64,000 bases of DNA from Melanocharis versteri (taxonomy: Eukaryota; Chordata; Aves; Passeriformes; Melanocharitidae). The notes beneath the pieces are model-generated. The model was not told the DNA's origin. It did no database searches and was given only the letters and a program-made list of their open reading frames with translations. A program made the translations under genes and the position numbers. The stretch lies in NCBI GenBank assembly GCA_013397845.1, contig VZTG01002322.1, forward strand, positions 107,812 to 171,811, read 5' to 3'. Below are positions 56,807-64,000 of this stretch, one piece after another (the stretch's first letter is position 1; every line of letters starts with the position of its first letter).

Positions 56807-57064
56807 AGCCCGGGTCCGGCCTGAGGGGCCGCTGCTCGCCGGGGAGGGGGCTCTGCCTGCGGGGCCTGCGGGCTCCGTGAGGGCCCTGGCGAGTACCGGC
56901 TGTGCGCGGATCCCACCGGCCCTGGCCGCCCTGCTCCGCCGAGCCCTGGGCTGCCTTGGAGCACCGGGGCTGCCTTGGAGCTCCGGGCCGTGGCCGCGGA
57001 GCTCGCTGCTCCAGCCGCTGCTCTGAGGGACTCTGGCACCTGCGTCCCCTGCGCTGGCACCCGC

Positions 57065-57350
57065 ATCCTGCTCATCCTGCCTGTGCCTGTGCCACCCTGG
57101 CTCTGTCACCCTGCCTGTGTCACCCTGCCTGTGTCACTCTGGCTGCGTCACCCTGCCTGTGCCTGTGTCACCCTGGCTCTGTCACCCTGCCTGTGTCACC
57201 CTGCCTGTGTCACCCTGCCTGTGCCACCCTGGCTGCGTCACCCTGCCTGTGTCACCCTGCCTGTGCCTGTGTCACCCTGCCTGTGCCTGCTCACCCTGCC
57301 TGTGCCTGTGTCACCCTGCCTGTGCCACCCTGCCTGTGCCTGTGGCTCTG
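57065..57350. repeat. ~12-bp minisatellite (TGTGTCACCCTGCC)
   Basis: About 23 units of CACCCTGCCTGTGT with TGTGCC and GGCTCTG variants. Gives Cys-, Pro- and Leu-rich shadow peptides in all frames. Confidence 0.95.
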
Positions 57351-58589
57351 CAGGGCTCCCTCACCCACCTCCAGCCCTTCAGCTCCTCAGTGGCCTCTCA
57401 CCACTGGCAGAGGGGTTCTGCTGGCCTGCTCAGGGCCAAGATGTCCTTCTCAGCCTGGCCAGTGTCACCTGCTGCTTTGGATGCTCCTCATCCTCTGGGC
57501 TGGTTTCTGGGAGACCCCTCCACAGCGAGGGATCTGCCACAAACAAGAGCCCAGGAAATCGGGCACTGTCTGATAGAGAGAACACCAGATCCTTCCCAAG
57601 CTATCTCCAAATCCATCATAATTTTCCCCTAGCGTTTCTCATTGGGACTGGTAACATAATAATTGTTGCATGATTTGCTGAAATCCATGTTCTTTTTTAA
57701 AAATGTCATTTATTTGACAAATGCTTCTTTGCGCGCTGTCACAATAACAAGAAGAAGAGACTTGCAGGGTGAAACTGTGCTCTGAGCAGCATTGATTTAG
57801 TGATTAGTGTCATGTTCGTCTTGGATTTTGTAATTCAGACTCATTAACCTGAAAATATTCTTGCAATTTTCTTCTCCTAGACTGGTTTGAAAGTACAAAA
57901 ACAGCCTCTATTCATTTCCAAGGAATCCAAGAGCAACTGTCTCTTGTAAGGCACTGAACAAGGAGGGGGCAGGCAGAGAGTCACAAAATGGTATTTAAAG
58001 CATTAATTTTATAATTTGTTCCAAATCTTGATTAAAATAGTATTTATCTGCTTCGCTTCAGCAGTTGGAACAATCAGACTGAATCGCTGTGTTAGAAGAA
58101 CCCGAAGCCTTTGGCTCTCTCTGCACTGCCTGCTTGCTGCAGTGGAGGCTGCTGGGGTCCCCGCTGGGGTCTTGCTGCGCTTAGAGGCACTGACTGGAAG
58201 GAAACTGGTCTGTGTTTTACAGGCCTCTGGAGAAGTCATTCCAACTCATTTTGCTCTCCTATCCCAAACCCCTCTTTTGGGGCCAGGTCAGAAGCCTGTC
58301 TGTCCAAACAGTAACCCAGAATATTCCAGAATGTGAAATGGATTCCTTTCATGTGTCAGTTGTAAGCAAAGCAACAATTTGGCTCCCTGGACACTCTCGT
58401 TCCTCAGCTGAGCCCTGGCATCAGTCATGCAGCTCCTTGCTTTTGCATTGAGCAGCTGTGAACGTTTTTCCTGATGGAACAGTTTCCTACAAATGAAATC
58501 TTTAATTTGTGTATGCAGATCCCTTTTAATATAATCAGGCTCTTTATTCAAGAGAGCAGATCTGGTGAAACATCCCATTTCAGCGAGGG
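57351..58589. other. intergenic, no gene seen
   Basis: Mixed to 57560, then AT-rich single-copy sequence (57640-58070). No exon was recognised. Confidence 0.55.
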
Positions 58590-58815
58590 CAGTTTAGGCC
58601 AGACATCAGGAAAACCTTGCTAATGATTAAAATGGTGAGGCACGGCCTGGGCTGCCAGGAGAGCTTAAGGAAACTCCATCATGGGAAGTCTTTAAGAATA
58701 ATTTTGGCAGCTATTATCAGGAATGATTTAACTATAATTGATCTTAACTTGGAGCAAGAGAATGGACTAGATGATTTCTTCTTTCTTGTTTTGCACGATT
58801 TCCAAGAAATTCTCA
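58590..58815 (+). mobile_element. old, diverged CR1 LINE fragment
   Basis: Contains AGACATCAGGAAAACCTTGC, GGGCTGCCAGGAGAGCTTAA, ATCATGGGAAGTCTTTAAGA, CAGGAATGATTTAACTATAA and AATGGACTAGATGATTTC in CR1 order, but with many more substitutions than the other copies. It appears to belong to an older subfamily. Confidence 0.75.
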
Positions 58816-60424
58816 GAAAAAAAAGAGTTGAATTTAGATGGTTCAGTATTACCAAATGTTCCTTCCCCTCTTTCTAGGGGAATTTTTTACTGAATTTCAA
58901 CTGAGCATGCAAATAGTTGAACACAACTTGTAATTTCTCACATGTCAGGGTCTGAACCTCTTGGGGATGTAGCTCCACCTCTCTAAATACTTAAATATTT
59001 TTCCTTCTCCTGTTGCTTGGTGGGTTTGTTGTGTTGCAAAGGTGGCCTTGAGTTGGTGTTTTGCCAGAGGAGCCAAACCTGGGGATGGGGTTGGAAGGAA
59101 GAGCTGCAGCCGCCGTGCAAAGCCACGCTGAGCCCAGCCTTTTAGTTCCACAAATGAGAATTAGAACAGAGAGGGCTTGAAGCAAATACTGTTCAAGTTA
59201 AGTCAGAGGAAGAGCTGAGCATTCAGAAAATGACTCAGTGAGCAGCGAGGAGAGGGCTCTGCCTTGAGCTGCTGTGTCAGGGCTGGTTTATTAATTCCTC
59301 GAGTGAAGTGACTAACAGCAAAACCGATGCACAATGCTGGTAACGTGCTTGACCTTAAAAACCTCCATCAAACGTACAATTTGCTCATTTTCTAATTTGA
59401 AAAAGCAATTATATTAGTCACTCTTTACATTTGCTTCTCCTGGCTCTATGGAGATAGATAGATAGACAGATAGATAGATAGATAGGTAGATGACACTCCA
59501 TATGTTCAGAATGAGCATTTCAGCCTTGTGCATAAAGATGCCTCCAACAGAAGATGTTCCCCACTGCTGGGGCTGCTCCCCGTGTGTCTGACTGCAGGAT
59601 GGGCAGAGGAGACACAGCAATCTGGAAATGGCTCCTTCACACCTAACGTTCACATGCACAGGCACTGTGGGTGTTCAGAGTAACCAGATAACCTCAAATC
59701 ACAATTGCTGTGTGTCATCTCTCAAACAGATTTGTAATTCCTTTCAGACGTTTTACTTCATTCAAGCTGAAATATTGCTGTTCAGAGGCAGTGACAGAAA
59801 TCTGCAGCCCTGACAGCAGATACCCCAGTTCATATTCCCTGACAGAGGTGGGCCAAAGCTGGAGTTACTTTCCAAATCCCTGTGACTTTGCAAGTTGGAA
59901 TTAGAATATTTAGGCAAACCACACAAGTGATTTTGGCTTCAGGATGTGCAAAACTTGCCTGGTGAGCTTTAGCCAAATAAAACCACGCTGGGTTTTATTT
60001 CACGGCAGCTTTTCCAGGCGAGGATGCTTTTCAGAAAATGAAATCCATTGGCCCAGGCCAGGCCAAGCAAAGAGGGAAGGGTGTGTAAAGGTTATAACCA
60101 CGTAACGGTGAAAGCGTTTTGCTCCACCCCACTGAATCTGGCAGAACTCACCTGGGCACTCGTGAACCTGCAGCCAGGAGCACCTGAGGGCTCATTTCCC
60201 ACCTCAGACCGACTCAGTCCTGAAAGGCCGTGAAACACCTGAATGGGGTAAAATGTTCTGTACAAAACCGTTTTCTCCTTTTTTCAGTGAATGGCCATGT
60301 CCAGTCATTGCTATCCCCAGTTTGCCCCAGGGTGCAGGAGGACCAGCATCAAACGTGGCTGGGACCTGCAGATCAGACTTTTCAAAATGTTTATTGTCCA
60401 TGGAGCCCTGTGGTTATCCACCAA
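58816..60424. other. intergenic, no gene seen
   Basis: Mostly AT-rich single-copy sequence with a GATA microsatellite at 59452-59492. No exon was recognised. Confidence 0.55.
59452..59492. repeat. (GATA)n microsatellite
   Basis: About nine GATA units with GACA and GGTA interruptions. Confidence 0.95.
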
Positions 60425-60548
60425 AGCCGGGCTGGATGGGGCTTGAAGCACCCTGGGCTAGTGGAAGGTGTCCCTGCCCATGGCAGGGGGTGGGATGAGA
60501 TGGGCTTTAAGGTCCCTTCCCACCGAAACCATTCTGGGATTCTGTGAT
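60425..60548 (+). mobile_element. CR1 LINE 3' fragment with tail
   Basis: GGCTGGATGGGGCTTGAAGC, TGGAAGGTGTCCCTGCCCAT and GGGCTTTAAGGTCCCTTCCC, ending CATTCTGGGATTCTGTGATT. It is the least diverged copy in the window. Confidence 0.93.
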
Positions 60549-61604
60549 TTTCTATATTCACAACACAGCTTGGGCATCTATGGGTAATCTATGTCAAGAG
60601 GAGCCTGATGAGGAAGCAGCTCTGTCCCTATCTAATTCGGGTGTTTAATTCAGTATTTCTGGCCAAATCAACCCGTTTTAGGCACTTGAGTGCCCCACCC
60701 CATCCTCCCCCAGCTTCAGAGCCTTGGAGAGTCCATCTTTGGAGAAAGCCAAGGATTGGCATCTCCTGGTTTTTCTAATTAATTTTTTGCACACAGGTGA
60801 CTCCCACTTCCCCACCCGCTCTGGGAACATCTGTGTCCTGGCACGGGGAGCTGGGCTCTGGAGGCAGCAGGAGTGTTGCCTGGTCCCTCCTCTCGATGGC
60901 TTTGGTCTCTGTGAACATCTCCTGAGTCCCCAGCGGGATTCAGCTGTTTCTGCACTCTGGGAACACCGGCAGGAGAGGTCTGTGGCAGGCTCACTGCAGG
61001 GGAGTTCTGCTCGTGGCCTGGGAAAGGTGCTGGGGGTCACTCTGGATAGCTCTGCTCCCATGCACTACATGGTTTGCAGAATTAGGCTTCAGCCACTCCT
61101 TATCTTTCCAGCTGCAAAAAACTTCAACAGGCTAAAAAAGCTTTATGTCCCTTTACTTTTTTTTAGACGGAACCCTGACATTTCAGTCTCCCCATTTCCC
61201 GGGTGGGATGAGCAGGGGATGACCCAGGAGCTGAGGACGTGTCGGTGCCCTGCCTCTCCTGAGATGGAGCTCTTGGGGCTCTGGCATCCCAGCAGAGCTC
61301 AGGCACAGATACAGGGACAGAAATGATGAAAGCAGATGTGAGGGGGATTGAAACCTCTTCTCCTGACTCACACTGTTAATGGATTTCTCGGTGCTGGTAT
61401 TTCAGCACTGTGTATTTCCCTCCTGGAATCCATCACGCTCCGTGTGTGTGACATCTCAGCTCCCAGCTGTGGAAATGGTTGTGGGCTCACTGAACCCCGT
61501 GGCTTTGGGTGAGAAACGGGCCACAGGAACAAAGAATTAATGGACGGGTTTCTGTTCTCATTTACTTATCAGTGGAGAGGGAAAGGAATGAACCCCCACA
61601 CAGT
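60549..61604. other. intergenic, no gene called
   Basis: Holds a 200-codon open frame on the plus strand (60724-61326) whose translation has no recognised domain and no flanking splice context that I can support. Confidence 0.45.
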
Positions 61605-61755
61605 CATGGACTAGCCTCAGCTGGGAGGGACCTCAGAGGGCCCTGGTCCATCCTGCTCAGTGGGATCAACTCCTGCAGGGTTTTGCCCAAAGTGAGCCCT
61701 GCCCTGCAGGGTCTGCGAGCCTCCAGCAGCTCCTTGGGACACTGTGGCTGCAGGG
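61605..61755 (-). mobile_element. probable CR1 LINE fragment
   Basis: The plus strand has GGGAGGGACCTCAGAGGGCC, then a GTCCATCCTGC segment and CTGCAGGGTTTTGCCCAAAG, the layout of an inverse CR1 3' end, but the match to familiar phrases is looser than elsewhere. Confidence 0.5.
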
Positions 61756-63486
61756 GACAGAAGGGAGGCCGTGGAGAAGTGCTGAGCTGTTCCTTCCCCA
61801 CTCCTGGGCTCAGAACTGCCCAGGCAGACAGCATCCTGCAGGAATTCTCTCTTCTATGGCTTAGCTTGGCTGAAAACTTCACGAGCCTGAGCGGAGTTTG
61901 GGTTTGTGATCGTATCCAAAATGGGAGATGTTTTGCCAGGGGGTTGCTATGAAAATTGCTCCCAGCTCCATTGACTGCCTGTGCTGCCTCTGCAGCATCA
62001 ATTCCATCCCTGGCTGACACCTTTGATTTTGGAATTGTCTCCATTTTCCAGAGAAAAGTATGTACATCAGCTATTTTTGGATAGCGTATACTTAATCTCC
62101 TGCAAGAAATGGAGCAAGTCACTTGTTCCTTACTTCCAGAGCCATTACATTTCTCTTGGTGACAGCTCCAAGGAACAGAAATCCTTATCTTGTCTAATGT
62201 CTTCATTCGGGTGATCCAAAGACACCAAAGCAAAATCCCCTTCTGTAGCACTGTGGGGTAAATCCCATGCAGCAGCACCCAGGTAAGGCAGCTCCTCCCT
62301 CGTCCTGGTGAAAGGGAATGTTCAGAGGGAGCCAGGTTCTGGGTGGTTCTGGAATCTGCTTGGGAGCCAATTTAAAATGCTACGGGCTGTTCATCATCTT
62401 CTCTGGTCATTCTTTTCTTTTATGCCTAGCTGAGGATAAGCTGTGGTCTTTGCACCATGTAAAGTGTGTTTGGACTCCTTGCTGGAGTGAAAAATGAGCT
62501 GTTATCTGTGCCAGTACTGAAGAGAGAGGGAGAAATCTGGGACAGCCACAGGGGCTGCCAACGGAAACAACCCGTGGAAGATCTGACTGGCTTAATTGAA
62601 AACACAGAGAGCAGAGGCACACGCTGAGAGCTGCTCGTGATGGAAAAGTGTCCAGAAGTCCGAGCAGCTTCAGAGGGGCTGAAGGACACGGCCTGGGGGA
62701 TTCTCTGGACTGTCCCCAGACCTGCTCCCCTCACGTGTAACGGGACAGCTGGGCTGAGGAAATCATGGAAGGGATCTGTACTGCCAGGAATTGGAAGGGA
62801 TCACACACGCAGCCCCCAGCTCCCGTGGGCTGGTTTGCTTTGCCTGTGCTCCCCTCCTGCTGTGCCTGGCACCAGAGCGAGGTGAACCCCCAGACACGGA
62901 AAGGCACGCGGAAAGGTCACCCAACAGCGGGACTTTGTGGTTTGGGAGTTTTGATAGCAAATCTTTTCTTCTCGCCGGCATCAGGAGCCAGAGGATGGAA
63001 AAACACGCCAAGGAATGTTGTGCCATCCCTAAGGAAGTGCCACCACCTATTGTGAACTGTGTTCTGATGGGGAGTCACAGGAGGGGACACCAACACCGTG
63101 GAATGAGGAGGTGTTAGATAAACACCTCTGTGTTGCTAAATCCAGCTCAACTGGCAGAATGGAGAGTGTTGATAAAATAGATTTATCTTTCTCATACTTC
63201 ATTTCCAAGCTGAAGGGCTGCTAGAAAGGTCAGCATGGTTCTGTGTCTTCAAAACCTGGACATATGGGACAAACGTGAAATTTGGGGGTGTGAGGGAGCC
63301 ACGTCTTTGAGCACCGTTTGTAGCGAGGGCAGGGAACTCCCTGGCTGGACCTGGGAAAGCAAACAGAATAACCACAGCTCCAAACTCTCACAGAGAAAGG
63401 GAGGAGGTTTCTTTCCTCTCTGACTCCTTTTGTTTCTCTCTCCATGCCTCACATACACACAGAGGGACAGGTGGTCCTGCGAGGAA
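61756..63486. other. intergenic, no gene seen
   Basis: Mixed single-copy sequence. Several 80- to 110-codon frames overlap on both strands. No exon was recognised. Confidence 0.5.
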
Positions 63487-63548
63487 TGTGGAGTTGGACT
63501 CAGTTATCCTTATGGGTCCCTTTCAACCCAAGATATTCCATTATTTTA
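63487..63548 (+). mobile_element. CR1 LINE 3' tail
   Basis: GTGGAGTTGGACTCAGTTAT, then GGGTCCCTTTCAACCCAAGA and TATTCCATTATTT match the terminal ~60 bp of a CR1 element. Confidence 0.75.
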
Positions 63549-64000
63549 CTTTCTGCGTGATTTCCAGTTTACTCTGAACACATCTGATTGAGGAGAAGCA
63601 CCCAAAATGCAGCAAGCTGCCATTTCCTTCCCTGGTGTTTGCCAGCCCAGGCGGGACAGGCTCCCTGTCCTGGGCTGTCCCACATTGTCTCTGCTGTCAG
63701 AAGCAGCTGCCAGGGGAAACACGAGCAGAGCGTTCTCTCTGGTTACCCACAACACAGAGCTGAGGGATGAAACACTTGAGGAACACTTCATGACCTCAGA
63801 GTCACAGGAAACACGTACCAGGGCTTTTCAAACCAGCAAATACTCACACTTAGCATTCACCTGCCTTTGCCCTTTCGGTTGTGTCACCCCTGCTCCTCCC
63901 ACAGCCTCCTGAGCATCAGTTTGTCCCTCTCCTGTCTCAGCCCTCCCTCCAAGGCTTCCTCCATTTCCTCCCTTCCCTGCAGAGCCAGGGCTGTTGGCTC
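63549..64000. other. intergenic to window edge, no gene seen
   Basis: Single-copy sequence, becoming pyrimidine-rich on the plus strand from 63860. Nothing recognisable. Confidence 0.55.

Larger units (their letters stand above)
56150..57015. promoter_or_regulatory. CpG-island-like segment with assembly gap
   Basis: Extreme GC and CpG content (for example 56320-56400 and 56807-57010), with the 63-bp repeat and a run of N inside. Bird promoters of GC-rich genes often look like this and assemble poorly, but no recognisable coding exon flanks it. Confidence 0.45.

Noticed and set aside
55954..57109. Frames of 280-373 codons, some through the gap
   Set aside because: The frame continuity across 92 undetermined bases is meaningless, and the rest is 39-bp and 63-bp repeat translation.
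60724..61326. 200-codon plus-strand frame
   Set aside because: No recognised domain, Met start preceded by no promoter or exon context, overlapping minus frames; left as a note in the regional entry.
61604..62278. 224-codon minus-strand frame
   Set aside because: Its 3' third overlaps a probable CR1 fragment and the remainder has no recognisable domain; there is no homology or splice evidence.
3041..64000. NR3C1 or KCTD16 exons expected from synteny
   Set aside because: I looked for the glucocorticoid receptor ligand-binding and zinc-finger signatures and BTB-type sequences in the open frames on both strands and saw none in this window.

Overview
This is a piece of a bird nuclear genome, probably a songbird. 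It has one vertebrate spliced gene, many short 5'-truncated CR1 LINE fragments in both orientations (the typical avian repeat), one solo LTR that resembles passerine endogenous retrovirus LTRs, and an unusual density of GC-rich minisatellites, as on small avian chromosomes. There are no bacterial or phage features, operons, tRNA or rRNA genes, or CRISPR arrays.

The only protein-coding gene I can support is YIPF5, on the + strand at the left edge (289-3040). Its last three coding exons are present (289-434, 1891-2072, 2878-3040) and encode residues about 95-257 of a 257-residue Golgi/ER five-pass membrane protein. The first ~94 codons lie upstream of the window. A 3' UTR follows, possibly to about 3910.

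From about 3.9 kb to 64 kb I see no recognisable coding exon. In other vertebrates the 3' side of YIPF5 faces a gene-poor interval before NR3C1, and the window fits that arrangement (inference from remembered human gene order). The interval alternates between (a) AT-rich, non-repetitive blocks rich in TAATTA-, FOX- and TALE-type motifs that look like conserved noncoding or enhancer sequence (best at 18520-18790 and 21715-21925; others near 29.2, 40.6, 45.1, 49.7 and 51.2-51.7 kb); (b) GC-rich blocks carrying minisatellites with unit lengths of 10, 12, 23, 24, 27, 31, 39, 41, 45, 63, 64, 70 and 93 bp; and (c) CR1 fragments. Two CpG-island-like segments stand out. One at 8.0-9.1 kb contains a good CTCF-type motif. 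The other, at 56.15-57.0 kb, is interrupted by a 92-base run of N.

Most long open frames away from YIPF5 arise because GC-rich tandem repeats lack stop codons, especially where the unit is a multiple of 3 bp. They are not called as genes. I did not find a new multi-gene system. The points most worth checking are candidate regulatory elements, repeat arrays with structure-forming potential, and one unexplained 179-codon ATG open frame at 44276-44815.
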